The notes under the pieces are model-generated. The model had not been told where the DNA came from and ran no database searches. It saw nothing but the letters and a program-made list of their open reading frames with translations. Both the position numbers and the translations under genes were made by a program. Source: Gracilibacillus sp. YIM 98692 (lineage in GTDB: Bacteria; Bacillota; Bacilli; Bacillales; Amphibacillaceae). Taken from it: a stretch of 64,000 nucleotides of DNA. The stretch covers positions 66,529-130,528 of the forward strand of contig NZ_WIXM01000006.1 in the NCBI RefSeq assembly GCF_010993965.1. The letters run 5' to 3'. This document shows, piece after piece, positions 55,848 through 64,000 of the stretch (the stretch's first letter is position 1; every line of letters starts with the position of its first letter).

Positions 55848-55931
55848 ATGGGCTACTCTTATGGTGGCGGCTTTGCTTTAATTGTTGTACTGTTCATTTT
55901 GTTAATCATTGTTGGAGCTGCATGGTTCTAA
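55848..55931 (+). CDS. YjcZ-family small sporulation protein (27 residues)
   Basis: Very short membrane protein, read as MGYSYGGGFALIVVLFILL and then IIVGAAWF. A Gly-Tyr-rich head with a single hydrophobic helix is the hallmark of the YjcZ family, expressed in the mother cell during sporulation. An AGGAGG site (55835-55840) and a strong bidirectional terminator surround it. It is divergent from scpA. Molecular role unknown. Confidence 0.8.
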   Translation: MGYSYGGGFALIVVLFILLIIVGAAWF

Positions 55932-55964
55932 GTTAACCTTAAATAAAAACAGCATTTTGATTGA

Positions 55965-56001
55965 AAAGAACCTTTGCTATAGTCTTAGCAAAGGTTCTTT
56001 T
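55965..56001. terminator. Bidirectional terminator between yjcZ-like and ribT
   Basis: AAAAGAACCTTTGCTA/TAGCAAAGGTTCTTTT stem with T-runs on both sides; serves the convergent genes. Confidence 0.85.
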
Positions 56002-56029
56002 CATACATATTATCAAGAAACGTTCAACA

Positions 56030-56374
56030 TTATTGACATTTCGCGAAAAACATTTCTGTGCTTTTATTTGGCTTCACTTCAAATGAAGGACCATAATAAT
56101 CCTTTACTGCATTTACCATATTTTTACCGATGCCCATATTACGGTGAGACGGATTAACTGTAATATGCTGTACTGTTACCGTATTGTTTTCAATCTCAAC
56201 ACCTATTGCACCGAGAACATCTTCTTCTACTTTCCATAAAAATAATTGCCACTGATCATTTTCTTCATACTCTTTTATGGTATACTGTAGCTTTTTAACT
56301 TCTTTTTCATCAGGCATAAATGATAATAAGCCCATTGCAATTTTTTCAAACCTTTTCTTAAATCTAATTAACAT
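56030..56374 (-). CDS. ribT: RibT-like GNAT acetyltransferase
   Basis: 114-residue protein matching RibT, the last gene of the B. subtilis riboflavin operon: MLIRFKKRFEKIAMGLLSFM, QLFLWKVEEDVLGAIGVE and VNPSHRNMGIGKNMVNAVK (acetyl-CoA-binding motif A). A GAGGGG site precedes the ATG at 56374; an earlier in-frame start lies seven codons up. ribDEAH are absent here, so the gene stands alone. Substrate unknown. Confidence 0.87.
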   Translation of the reverse strand: MLIRFKKRFEKIAMGLLSFMPDEKEVKKLQYTIKEYEENDQWQLFLWKVEEDVLGAIGVEIENNTVTVQHITVNPSHRNMGIGKNMVNAVKDYYGPSFEVKPNKSTEMFFAKCQ

Positions 56375-56461
56375 ATTGAACCCCTCATTATTCATAACAT
56401 ATTGTATTTTAATGATATGTTATGTTATATCGGAGAAGTCGTTACTAGAGAATAATACATT

Positions 56462-56563
56462 TCAAGACGAAAAAACAATACCAAACCAATAGTAACAACC
56501 CCATACAGTTCCTAAAACAAGTAATATGATAAACAATAGCCAATTTTTCGTTGATTGTTTCAT
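56462..56563 (-). CDS. Possible 33-residue membrane peptide
   Basis: Small reading frame, beginning MKQSTKNWLLFIILLVLG and continuing with a Trp/Tyr-rich end (TVWGCYYWFGIVFSS). One hydrophobic helix, AAGGGAT ribosome-like site eight bases upstream. It lies between ppiB and ribT. No family is recognised and it might be a chance frame. Confidence 0.4.
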   Translation of the reverse strand: MKQSTKNWLLFIILLVLGTVWGCYYWFGIVFSS

Positions 56564-56657
56564 AAAAATCTATCCCTTATAGCAATTCCACTATTAACCT
56601 ATTTCAACCTTAGTTTTACAATAGTATATTCCACCACACATGTCAATGTATTATCCT

Positions 56658-57092
56658 TTAATTATCAAATACACGTACAGATTCCATGACATCCCCTTTT
56701 TTAATGCTTAACACTGTATCCATACCTTCCACTACTTGTCCAAACACAGTATGCACACCATCTAAATGTGGCTGCGGTTCATGAACGATAAAAAATTGAC
56801 TTCCTCCCGTGTCTTTACCTGCATGAGCCATAGATAAAGAACCAGCCACATGCTTATGCGGGTTACCTTCTGTTTCACATTTTATGGTATAACCTGGCCC
56901 ACCAGCACCTGTTCCAGTTGGGTCTCCACCCTGTGCAACAAATCCTGGTATTACACGGTGAAAAGTAACACCATCATAAAATTGATCATTCGCCAATTTT
57001 TCAAAATTCGCTACTGTATTAGGTGCTGCTTCTTCATACATTTCAATTTTGATTTTTTCTCCATTTTCAAACTCAATAATTGCGTGCTTCAT
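56658..57092 (-). CDS. ppiB: Peptidyl-prolyl cis-trans isomerase (cyclophilin) PpiB
   Basis: Cytoplasmic cyclophilin, 144 residues. The catalytic motifs [38 protein letters not shown] and [17 protein letters not shown] are complete. Lies 14 bases downstream of lysA. Confidence 0.95.
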   Translation of the reverse strand: MKHAIIEFENGEKIKIEMYEEAAPNTVANFEKLANDQFYDGVTFHRVIPGFVAQGGDPTGTGAGGPGYTIKCETEGNPHKHVAGSLSMAHAGKDTGGSQFFIVHEPQPHLDGVHTVFGQVVEGMDTVLSIKKGDVMESVRVFDN

Positions 57093-57106
57093 TACTTTTA
57101 TCCTCC

Positions 57107-58405
57107 CTATTCATATGATCGATCATTTTGTATGACATCTTGATAAGTTTCTCTCTCGATTACTAGTTTATCTATTCCATTTTCAACAAAAACAACAGCT
57201 GCCTTTGGAAATCGATTATAATGATTTGACATAGAATATCCATAGGCCCCTGTACTGAAAACGGCTAAAATATCATTTGAATTTATTTTGGGTAAAGCAA
57301 TATCCCAAATTAACATATCACCGGATTCACAACATTTTCCAGCAACAGAAACTGTTTCGTCCAAACTACTATTCATTTTGTTAGCCAGTACTGCATCATA
57401 TTTTGCCTGGTATAAGGCAGGTCGCAAGTTATCTGTCATGCCTCCATCTACTGAAACATACTTTCTAACATCCGGTATTTCTTTTACGGAACCTACTGAA
57501 TATAAGGTTAAACCAGCATCTCCGACAATGGAGCGGCCTGGTTCAATCCATATCTCAGGAAAATCCATTCCATACTTCTCAGTTTGAATCGTAATTTCAT
57601 CTATCAGTGCTTCCACATATTTTTCTAATGGCAATGGTTCATCTTCATCAGTATAACGAATTCCGAAACCGCCACCTAAGTTTAAAACACTTGCAACAAA
57701 TTGATATTGATCTCTCCATGTACTTAATGTTTCAAACAGTCGCTGAACAGCCATCATAAAACCATCTGTTTCAAAAATTTGTGAGCCAATATGACAATGC
57801 AACCCTTTAACGTGGATAGAATCTATGGATATAAGGTTAAGCAATGCCTTTTCTGCTTGACCATTTGTTAAATTAAAACCAAATTTTGAATCATCATGAC
57901 CAGTCAAAATATAATCATGAGTATGTGCTTCAATCCCAGGTGTTACTCGAATTAAAACATCCATCGTTGTATTATATTCCTCGAGTATAGACTGCAACAA
58001 TTCGATTTCATAAAAATTATCAATAACAATACAGCCTATTTGATGTTTGACTGCCATTTCAAGCTCTTCAAGACTTTTATTATTACCGTGCAAATGAATT
58101 TTGTCAACTGGAAAATCAGCTTTTAACGCAGTATAAAGCTCTCCTTGGGAAACAACATCCAGGCTTAAGTTTTCTTGTTTTGCTACTTGTACCATCGCAA
58201 TGGAAGAAAACGCCTTGCTGGCATAAGCAACTTGTGCATTGACATCATGCTTTTTAAATGTTTCAACAAAAGCGCGAGCATGTTGTCTAATTCTTTCTAC
58301 ATCATAAACAAATAAAGGAGTGCCATATTTATTTGCTAAATCTATAGCATCTATACCACCAATGGATAAATGCCCCTTTTCATTCACATCAAACGGGTGT
58401 AACAT
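57107..58405 (-). CDS. lysA: Diaminopimelate decarboxylase
   Basis: PLP-dependent decarboxylation of meso-DAP to lysine. The 432-residue protein has the PLP lysine in [10 protein letters not shown] (about 59-68), HGNNKS, the glycine-rich [11 protein letters not shown], and the active-site CCESGD (C near 357) that contacts substrate. Upstream, a structured GC-rich stretch (58462-58510) looks like a terminator for spoVAF. Confidence 0.96.
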   Translation of the reverse strand: MLHPFDVNEKGHLSIGGIDAIDLANKYGTPLFVYDVERIRQHARAFVETFKKHDVNAQVAYASKAFSSIAMVQVAKQENLSLDVVSQGELYTALKADFPVDKIHLHGNNKSLEELEMAVKHQIGCIVIDNFYEIELLQSILEEYNTTMDVLIRVTPGIEAHTHDYILTGHDDSKFGFNLTNGQAEKALLNLISIDSIHVKGLHCHIGSQIFETDGFMMAVQRLFETLSTWRDQYQFVASVLNLGGGFGIRYTDEDEPLPLEKYVEALIDEITIQTEKYGMDFPEIWIEPGRSIVGDAGLTLYSVGSVKEIPDVRKYVSVDGGMTDNLRPALYQAKYDAVLANKMNSSLDETVSVAGKCCESGDMLIWDIALPKINSNDILAVFSTGAYGYSMSNHYNRFPKAAVVFVENGIDKLVIERETYQDVIQNDRSYE

Positions 58406-58461
58406 CTAGTAAACCTCCACATAGATATTTCGAATAATATGTTGAAATGTGCAAAGAAAAA

Positions 58462-58510
58462 CCCCTTATCCTCATTTCCTAACAATGTAGAGAATGAGCA
58501 GATAAAGGGA
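58462..58510 (-). terminator. Imperfect hairpin between spoVAF and lysA
   Basis: On the minus strand CCCTTTATC...CTCATTC pairs with GAAATGAGGATAAGGGG, followed by TTTTTC. Best read as the terminator of the spoVA operon; a lysine-controlled attenuator for lysA is a weaker possibility, since no L-box core is recognised. Confidence 0.5.
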
Positions 58511-58593
58511 TCTCTCGCGTTCCCATTTTCGTCTTTTTTATTCAAAGTATAGAAATAATTTATCACACGTCCTTTAACAGTTCAAGTTTTATA

Positions 58594-60066
58594 TTATGAA
58601 GATTGTTTTTTATTGTTTTTGGGATGAACAATACTTGGTCTTGTCTGTGATAATGGATAAGATAATCGAAATAAAATTTGAGCTAAAGCTTTATCGTTAA
58701 ATGGTATTAATGGCCATAAATAAGGTGTATTTAATGATCTTGTCGATATCAGAAAAAGTAAAAAAACAGTAACACCAATTACAAACCCTTGTACTTGAAA
58801 AAGGAAAGTAACGATAACTAAAAGAAGCCTTACCATTTTATTAGCAACACTTAACTCGTAGCTAGGTGTAGCAAAAGAGCCGACCGCACTAATCGCCACA
58901 TATAAAATCACTTCTGCACTAAATAAACCGACTTGTATGGCAATTTCACCAATTAATACGGCAGCAATGAGGCCCATCGCCGTAGACAAAGGAGTTGGGG
59001 TGTGAATAGCTGCCATCCTCAAAAATTCAATACCAATATCTGCTAACAATATTTGGACTAGAATGGGGACATTTCCTGTTTCATTAGGCCCGATAAAATG
59101 CAGTTGTTCCGGTAATAAAGCTGGTTCAATTACTAATAACAGCCAGAACGGTAGTAAAAACAAAGCTGCAAATATTCCAAAAAAGCGTACCCAGCGAACA
59201 AATGTACCGACACTAGGTGATTCCCGATACTCTTCAGCGTGCTGGACATGATGAAAATAGGTGGTAGGCAGGATGATCATACTAGGGGAAGTATCCACCA
59301 TGATTAGAACATGTCCCTCAAATAAATGAGTGGAAGCTACATCAGGCCTTTCCGTATAACGTACTTGCGGGTATGGATTAAAGCCTTGATGAACTAAATA
59401 TTCTTCAATCGTTTTATCTGCCATGGATATCCCATCCACATCAATTTGATTGAGTTCATCTTTAACTAAATTTATTAAGCCTTCATCGGCTACATCTTGT
59501 ATATAGGAAATGCAAATATCTGTTTTTGATCTTTCTCCAACTTGCAGGATTTCATGACGCAATCGCTCATCTCTCACTCTACGTCTAGTTAAAGCTGTGT
59601 TCTCAATAATATTCTCTGTATAGCCATCACGAGACCCTCTGATAACCTTTTCTGTATCCGGCTCCTGAGGTGATCTCCCCGGATAGCTTCTTACATCTAC
59701 AATAAAACATTCTTCTTCTCCATCAATAAAGATAACCAATAGACCAGAAAGCATTTGATCAATCGCTTCATCATATGTCTTGGATTTTTCTACTTGTTGA
59801 TGGACAATACGATTATCAACAACACTATACAGATCCGTTCCATCTAATTCATCATCATTAATCGATATTAATTTTTTTATAATTTCAATCACATAATCAG
59901 TATCAACTAGTCCTGTCACGTAGTATAGCTGTACATCTTTTTTTAATATCTTTATTTCCCTAAAACCTACATCAAAAGAAACTCCTATACCTAATTTCGA
60001 CTCCATGTATGACTGAGTTTGCTTTAAAGATGCATAAATATTCGTCATATTTTTGTTCTTTGCCAT
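58594..60066 (-). CDS. spoVAF: Stage V sporulation protein AF
   Basis: GerA-family-like membrane protein, 490 residues. The cytoplasmic N-terminal half resembles germinant receptor A subunits (RDGYTENIIENTALTRRRVRD), followed by five to six helices (for example WVRFFGIFAALFLLPFWLLLV) and a Ser/Lys-rich tail. In B. subtilis it is the last spoVA gene. Here it follows spoVAB directly. Confidence 0.92.
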   Translation of the reverse strand: MAKNKNMTNIYASLKQTQSYMESKLGIGVSFDVGFREIKILKKDVQLYYVTGLVDTDYVIEIIKKLISINDDELDGTDLYSVVDNRIVHQQVEKSKTYDEAIDQMLSGLLVIFIDGEEECFIVDVRSYPGRSPQEPDTEKVIRGSRDGYTENIIENTALTRRRVRDERLRHEILQVGERSKTDICISYIQDVADEGLINLVKDELNQIDVDGISMADKTIEEYLVHQGFNPYPQVRYTERPDVASTHLFEGHVLIMVDTSPSMIILPTTYFHHVQHAEEYRESPSVGTFVRWVRFFGIFAALFLLPFWLLLVIEPALLPEQLHFIGPNETGNVPILVQILLADIGIEFLRMAAIHTPTPLSTAMGLIAAVLIGEIAIQVGLFSAEVILYVAISAVGSFATPSYELSVANKMVRLLLVIVTFLFQVQGFVIGVTVFLLFLISTRSLNTPYLWPLIPFNDKALAQILFRLSYPLSQTRPSIVHPKNNKKQSS

Positions 60067-60091
60067 GATGTATCCCTCATTACTATATTTT

Positions 60092-60535
60092 TTAACTATT
60101 AAATTTATCTACAAAAATAATCCACTGAAATAATGATCCTAAAATTTTCCCGATCACAATAGCCATTAACAACCACAATAATTCTTTATCAATTCCTAAT
60201 CGTTTCATTAAAATTGGAAATACATTTAATACTTCCGTGAGTGCTGCTGCCAGCATACCAACAAAAATGCCTTGTAATAATCCCCAAAAAGCTAAGATAA
60301 TCATTGGTACTTCTATCGTTCCACTTGTAAACGAAAGATATGTACCAAGTACCGCTCCAAAAATGACACTTGCCTGATAATATTTTAAAGATTGTACACT
60401 TTTACTTAATTGCACTAATCTAGGAATAATACCTAATACTGCTAAAAACGCTACAAACCCAGATCCAACAATTAATCCTGAACCAAACCCAATAAAAATC
60501 TCAGCGAAAGTGTGAAATATATGCCCTTTAATCAT
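60092..60535 (-). CDS. spoVAB: Stage V sporulation protein AB
   Basis: Integral membrane protein, 147 residues, with about four helices (FAEIFIGFGSGLIVGSGFVAF at the start) and GAVLGTYLSF. Size and position match SpoVAB of the dipicolinate-transport operon. It overlaps the end of spoVAA by eight bases. spoVAC, AD and AE, which should follow, are missing. Confidence 0.88.
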   Translation of the reverse strand: MIKGHIFHTFAEIFIGFGSGLIVGSGFVAFLAVLGIIPRLVQLSKSVQSLKYYQASVIFGAVLGTYLSFTSGTIEVPMIILAFWGLLQGIFVGMLAAALTEVLNVFPILMKRLGIDKELLWLLMAIVIGKILGSLFQWIIFVDKFNS

Positions 60536-61142
60536 TTTTGTTTTTCAACAACACATTTTCATGATGAATAAGATATTGATCTAAGTCTTGTTGATAATTA
60601 AACATTTCTACTTCCAGTGGGCTTGGTTCTTCATTAAAGCGTTTCTTGAAAATATGATTAAAAAACAGAATCATACCGACACCTAATCCGATTGAATATG
60701 GGATTTGAATCCATAATGGCTTTTCTGTTTCCCTGCCAGTTAAATACAAGGAAAGACTTTGATGTACTTCCTGCATACTAACGTCATAGTGAAAATTCAT
60801 GATAGCCATTGCAGATCCCACACATAATAAAAGCCAAATGAACAAAATGATGAAAATATTTGCTTTTCTTTCTTGCTTTTTCACTTCAATAATGACTTGA
60901 TTAGGACCTATTAAATCAAAAGCAAGCTTAGGATATGAAACCATTAAAGTATCCAACAGATGGAACCCATCAATAACGGAAACATTTTTATCTTGTTCTG
61001 TTATTTGGTATATTTTTATATTTTTTACTTGTTCTAAGTAGGGAACATTACCCGTTACAAAAGCAATATGATCAAGCTTAATCAGATGGTTATGTTCGAC
61101 GGTTATTTTTTTCTTTAGTTGTATATATACTTTCTCTTCCAT
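60528..61142 (-). CDS. spoVAA: Stage V sporulation protein AA
   Basis: First spoVA gene, 204 residues: a cytoplasmic N-terminal domain (MEEKVYIQLKKKITVEHN) and two helices near residues 92-114 and 143-160. The ATG at 61142 has AAAGGA upstream; an in-frame start eight codons earlier lies inside that site. A sigma-G/sigma-F-type promoter is 38 bases before the start. Role: dipicolinic acid uptake into the forespore together with other SpoVA proteins. Confidence 0.9.
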   Translation of the reverse strand: MEEKVYIQLKKKITVEHNHLIKLDHIAFVTGNVPYLEQVKNIKIYQITEQDKNVSVIDGFHLLDTLMVSYPKLAFDLIGPNQVIIEVKKQERKANIFIILFIWLLLCVGSAMAIMNFHYDVSMQEVHQSLSLYLTGRETEKPLWIQIPYSIGLGVGMILFFNHIFKKRFNEEPSPLEVEMFNYQQDLDQYLIHHENVLLKNKND

Positions 61143-61179
61143 AGACCATCGTCCTTTCGCCATCATTTCTTCTTTTTCT

Positions 61180-61209
61180 TAGTATGGAACGATTAAAATA
61201 AAACATACA
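61180..61209 (-). promoter_or_regulatory. Forespore (sigma-G/F-type) promoter of spoVAA
   Basis: On the minus strand TGTATG, 17 bases, CATACTA, close to the sigma-G/sigma-F consensus. It is just after the sigF terminator and 38 bases upstream of the start. Confidence 0.5.
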
Positions 61210-61226
61210 AAAGAAGAGAAAGAAAA

Positions 61227-61254
61227 AAAGATTATCGATAACTCGATAATCTTT
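61227..61254 (-). terminator. Terminator after sigF
   Basis: AAAGATTATCGA/TCGATAATCTTT 12-base stem with a TTTTTTTC tail on the minus strand, at the sigF stop. Confidence 0.85.
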
Positions 61255-61999
61255 AACTCTGCATTTCTTCTTTTATTTTGTCCAATATCTTTTTTTCAAT
61301 TCTAGATACTTGCACTTGGGAAATTCCTAATCTATTCGCTACTTCTGACTGTGTTTGATCTTTATAGTAACGGAGATAGACAATTAGTCTTTCTCGTTGG
61401 CCTAAGTCATTAATAACCTGCTCCACTGTGATTTTGTCAAACCAATTATCATTGGAATCAGCAATTTGATCTAGCAAAGTAATAGGATCTCCGTCATTTT
61501 CAAACACTGTTTCATGAATAGATTGAGGTTTTTTAGTCGCTTCCTGAGCATGGATAACATCTTCAGGAGTAATCTTTAGTGCTTCTGCAATCTCTTGTAC
61601 AGTAGGGGCACGCCCAAACTCTTTCGTCAATTCATCTGTCATACGACGTATTTTATTACCTACTTCTTTCAAGGAACGACTAACTTTAACGGTTCCATCA
61701 TCTCGAATAAACCTTTGAATCTCTCCTATAATCATAGGGACGGCATAAGTGGAAAATTTCACATCATATTCTAAATCAAATTTATCAATGGACTTTAAAA
61801 GCCCTATAGAACCTATTTGAAATAAATCATCCTGATCATACCCTCTATTTATAAAGCGTTGAACGACAGACCATACTAAACGGACATTTTTTTCTACTAG
61901 TATAGACCTCGCTTCTTCGTCTCCTTGTTGACTCAAAGCTATATATCGCTTTACTTCCTTATCGTCTAAAGTAGATGCATTTGAAATTTGTGTTTTCAT
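61253..61999 (-). CDS. sigF: RNA polymerase sigma-F factor
   Basis: First forespore-specific sigma factor. The 248-residue protein has region 2 (LVWSVVQRFINRGYDQDDLFQIGSIGLLKSIDKFD; position about 40-75), region 3 and region 4 (QSEVANRLGISQVQVSRIEKKIL at the end). The ATG at 61999 has AGGTG six bases upstream; earlier in-frame ATGs lie within that site. Last gene of spoIIAA-spoIIAB-sigF. Confidence 0.97.
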   Translation of the reverse strand: MKTQISNASTLDDKEVKRYIALSQQGDEEARSILVEKNVRLVWSVVQRFINRGYDQDDLFQIGSIGLLKSIDKFDLEYDVKFSTYAVPMIIGEIQRFIRDDGTVKVSRSLKEVGNKIRRMTDELTKEFGRAPTVQEIAEALKITPEDVIHAQEATKKPQSIHETVFENDGDPITLLDQIADSNDNWFDKITVEQVINDLGQRERLIVYLRYYKDQTQSEVANRLGISQVQVSRIEKKILDKIKEEMQS

Positions 62000-62008
62000 T
62001 TGCATCAC

Positions 62009-62449
62009 CTAATTAATGTAACTTTTGCTTTTTTGAAAATCTTTCATCATCATGACTTTCGTTCCTTGACCAGGATTTGATGTGATTTTTACTTTATCCA
62101 TGAAATTTTCCATTATGGTAAAACCCATTCCCGATCTCTCTAGTTCAGGTTTAGAAGTAAATAATGGTTCTTTCGCTAAATCAATATTATCAATACCTAT
62201 ACCTCTATCTTCAATAGTTAATGAAAATGTATGATCATTTAATTCACACGTAATATAAACAGACTGTGTAGGGTCTTCATCATAAGCATGAATAATCGCA
62301 TTTGTTACCGCTTCTGATACAACGGTTTTGATTTCGGTTAATTCGTCCATCGTTGGATCTACTTGTGAAACAAATGCTGCTACAGATACTCGAGCAAAAG
62401 CTTCGTTAGCACTTACACTTTTGAATTCTAATTGCATGGAATTGTTCAT
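62009..62449 (-). CDS. spoIIAB: Anti-sigma-F factor / serine kinase SpoIIAB
   Basis: Holds sigma-F inactive and phosphorylates SpoIIAA. The 146-residue GHKL ATPase has the N-box [13 protein letters not shown], the G1-box [13 protein letters not shown] and the G2-box [15 protein letters not shown]. It starts in the last codons of spoIIAA (four-base overlap). Confidence 0.97.
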   Translation of the reverse strand: MNNSMQLEFKSVSANEAFARVSVAAFVSQVDPTMDELTEIKTVVSEAVTNAIIHAYDEDPTQSVYITCELNDHTFSLTIEDRGIGIDNIDLAKEPLFTSKPELERSGMGFTIMENFMDKVKITSNPGQGTKVMMMKDFQKSKSYIN

Positions 62450-62799
62450 GACGCCACCCCCAAAGATAACAATGCGAAGGATTCATCTGACTCTAATCGA
62501 ACAATCTTAAATATACCTGACATATCAAATAATCGCTTAACGGAAGGAGAAACAGAACAAACAATCATTTCCCCTCCTAATTGTTTCACTTCCTTGTAAC
62601 GTCCTAAAACGACACCAAGTCCTGAACTATCCATGAAATGTAAGTTTTCAAGATTTAAAATAACATGCTTAATCCTTTCATTTTTCAGATACTCTTGCCA
62701 CTCCATTTTCAGCCGAGATGCTGAATGGTGATCTAATTCCCCTTCTAAACGAACAATTAGCACTTCTTCAATTGTTGAAAATTGCATGCTTAGTTGCAA
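62446..62799 (-). CDS. spoIIAA: Anti-anti-sigma factor SpoIIAA
   Basis: STAS-domain protein that displaces SpoIIAB from sigma-F when unphosphorylated. It carries [13 protein letters not shown] and the phosphorylation-site segment [19 protein letters not shown], with the target serine in DSSG. The TTG at 62799 follows GGGAGG at seven bases and gives 117 residues, matching the family; the next ATG (62787) is four codons later. Confidence 0.95.
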   Translation of the reverse strand: MQLSMQFSTIEEVLIVRLEGELDHHSASRLKMEWQEYLKNERIKHVILNLENLHFMDSSGLGVVLGRYKEVKQLGGEMIVCSVSPSVKRLFDMSGIFKIVRLESDESFALLSLGVAS

Positions 62800-62828
62800 T
62801 ATAATCCCTCCCTGCGAATTCTTAAATA

Positions 62829-62861
62829 TATTTTCTCTATTTATGCAGCTAAATCCTGCCA
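62829..62861 (-). promoter_or_regulatory. Sigma-H-like promoter of the spoIIA operon
   Basis: On the minus strand GCAGGATTT, 12 bases, AGAGAAAAT, a good sigma-H match (RnAGGAwww ... RnnGAATww with one mismatch). A TTTGTCGGG (62862-62870) resembling the Spo0A box TTTGTCRAA lies just upstream. spoIIA is sigma-H/Spo0A controlled in B. subtilis. Confidence 0.5.
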
Positions 62862-62920
62862 CCCGACAAAACTAGTACTCATTCGATGCAACTTATGATG
62901 ATTCCCTATAATTCAACAGA

Positions 62921-64000
62921 CTACTTTTTAAAGAAAGTTTGGAATGTTCGTTGAATTAATTGGAATACATTAGCTTTATCTACTTCATCCAATAACACTA
63001 AATCTGTTTCATTAACAATAGTATCTCCTTCTTTTACTTCAAGCATACCTACTGAGGTACCTGCTTCTAATGGAAGTTCAATATTTTTTCGTATACGAAT
63101 AGTTGTCTCAATATCATTAATATTTGTTCCTTTTTCATACACTAATGATATTGAGTCATTGGTCACTACATTAATTTCCTTCTTATCAGCTTTTAACCAA
63201 TCAAGTGTTGTAACAGTTTGATGTTTTTCAAATAGTGGCTTTGTTTCATACTTTGCATAGGCGTAATCTAATAACTGACTAACATCACTATTACGGTTTT
63301 TCGTCGTATCTGCTCCCATTACCACCGCAATCGTACGCATTCCATTTATCTCTGCAGTTGCAGTAAGACAGTATTTCGCTTCGCTAGTATATCCGGTTTT
63401 TAAACCATCTACTCCATCATAGAACTTAACAAGCTTATTTGTATTTACTAACCAAAACTCGTTTTCTTCACCTTTACGTAAATAGTCCTCATATATACTG
63501 GTATAGTCTGTAATAGATTCGTATTTCAACAATTCTTTTGCCATTACAGCCATATCATGAGCAGTAGATATATGATTATCTGCAGGTAGGCCTGTAGCAT
63601 TTTGAAAGTGTGTATCTTCTAACCCTAGTTGTTCTACTCTCTCATTCATCATTTGAACAAAACTTTCTTCGCTGCCTGCAATCCTTTCGGCTAATGCTAC
63701 GCTAGCGTCATTACCGGAAGCCACCGCTACTCCTTTTAATAAATCCTCCACAGTCATTTCTTCTCCTTCTTCAAGGAAAATCTGGGATCCGCCCATAGAA
63801 GCAGCATTTTCACTAATGCGCACCTTCTCGTCTAATGTTAATTGGCCTTTCTCTAATGCTTCCATAATGAGTAACATTGTCATAATTTTCGTCATGCTTG
63901 CAGGGGGTAATTGCTTCCCAGCGCTTTTTTCATATAAAACAGTACCTGTATCCCGTTCCATTAAAATGGCAGACTTCGAATGTGTTGCCAAGTCTACACC
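62921..64000 (-). CDS. dacF: D-alanyl-D-alanine carboxypeptidase DacF (partial, 5' end cut by window)
   Basis: Sporulation DD-carboxypeptidase that works with DacB in cortex formation. The frame is open to the end of the window, so the signal peptide and start lie outside. Seen are SAILMERDTGTVLYEKSAGK, motif 1 in ASMTKIMTMLLIM (SxxK), SGN in VASGNDASVA and KTG in GLKTGYTSEAKY, then a C-terminal PBP5-type domain. The position upstream of spoIIAA is standard. Confidence 0.93.
   Translation of the reverse strand, partial: GVDLATHSKSAILMERDTGTVLYEKSAGKQLPPASMTKIMTMLLIMEALEKGQLTLDEKVRISENAASMGGSQIFLEEGEEMTVEDLLKGVAVASGNDASVALAERIAGSEESFVQMMNERVEQLGLEDTHFQNATGLPADNHISTAHDMAVMAKELLKYESITDYTSIYEDYLRKGEENEFWLVNTNKLVKFYDGVDGLKTGYTSEAKYCLTATAEINGMRTIAVVMGADTTKNRNSDVSQLLDYAYAKYETKPLFEKHQTVTTLDWLKADKKEINVVTNDSISLVYEKGTNINDIETTIRIRKNIELPLEAGTSVGMLEVKEGDTIVNETDLVLLDEVDKANVFQLIQRTFQTFFKK

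Noticed and set aside
58406-58593. Lysine riboswitch before lysA
   Set aside because: The conserved L-box core could not be found; the fold resembles a terminator for the upstream operon.

Overview
This window is chromosomal core sequence from a low-GC, endospore-forming Bacillaceae bacterium. Protein sequences and gene order resemble halotolerant genera such as Oceanobacillus, Virgibacillus or Gracilibacillus; the genus is inferred, not proven. The layout follows the Bacillus subtilis panB-to-dacF region almost gene for gene, with most genes on the minus strand. There are no rRNA or tRNA genes, prophages, CRISPR arrays or intact insertion sequences.

Layout in rising coordinates (most genes read right to left). 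1-7.8 kb: panB, birA, cca, bshA, mgsA, dapB, ypjD, a YugP-type protease, ypjB and ypjA. 7.8-12.5 kb: menaquinol:cytochrome c reductase (qcrABC) with ypiF, ypiB and ypiA. 12.5-20 kb: aromatic amino acid genes (aroA, tyrA, hisC, aroH, aroB, aroC), then cheR and ndk. 20-23 kb: menaquinone side-chain and ring-methylation genes (hepT, menG, hepS) and the HU gene. 23.4-36.2 kb: spoIVA, a 970-base non-coding stretch of decayed repeats, then yphF, yphE, spoVIF, gpsA, der, yphA, an S1-domain protein, plsC, cmk, ypeB, sleB and a frameshifted prsW. 36.3-43.8 kb: ansA, ypdA, cotJABC, ypbE, ypbD, recQ, ypbB and ferredoxin. 43.9-51.9 kb: rsiX-sigX, an ECF vitamin-transporter pair, resD, resC, resB, resA and rluB. 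52-64 kb: spmBA, dacB, scpBA, small sporulation proteins, ribT, ppiB, lysA, a shortened spoVA operon, the spoIIA operon and dacF (cut by the window end).

The themes are respiration (qcr, cytochrome c biogenesis, menaquinone, ResD), sporulation and germination (spoIIA, spoIVA, spoVA, spoVIF, spmAB, dacB/dacF, sleB-ypeB, cotJ), bacillithiol (bshA, ypdA) and aromatic amino acids. Several B. subtilis neighbours are missing at their usual places: trpEDCFBA, mtrB-folE, bshB1, ribDEAH, spoVAC-AD-AE and resE.

The most unusual signal is a three-copy, about 130-140 base, two-hairpin repeat at 7096-7237, 45723-45850 and 45899-46032. Two copies run into the 3' ends of unrelated membrane-protein genes in the same reading frame and give both proteins nearly the same C-terminal tail. 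Other points of note are the single-base frameshift in prsW, a MITE-like element nested in a GC-rich repeat beside spoIVA, and an ECF-transporter module where resE should be.
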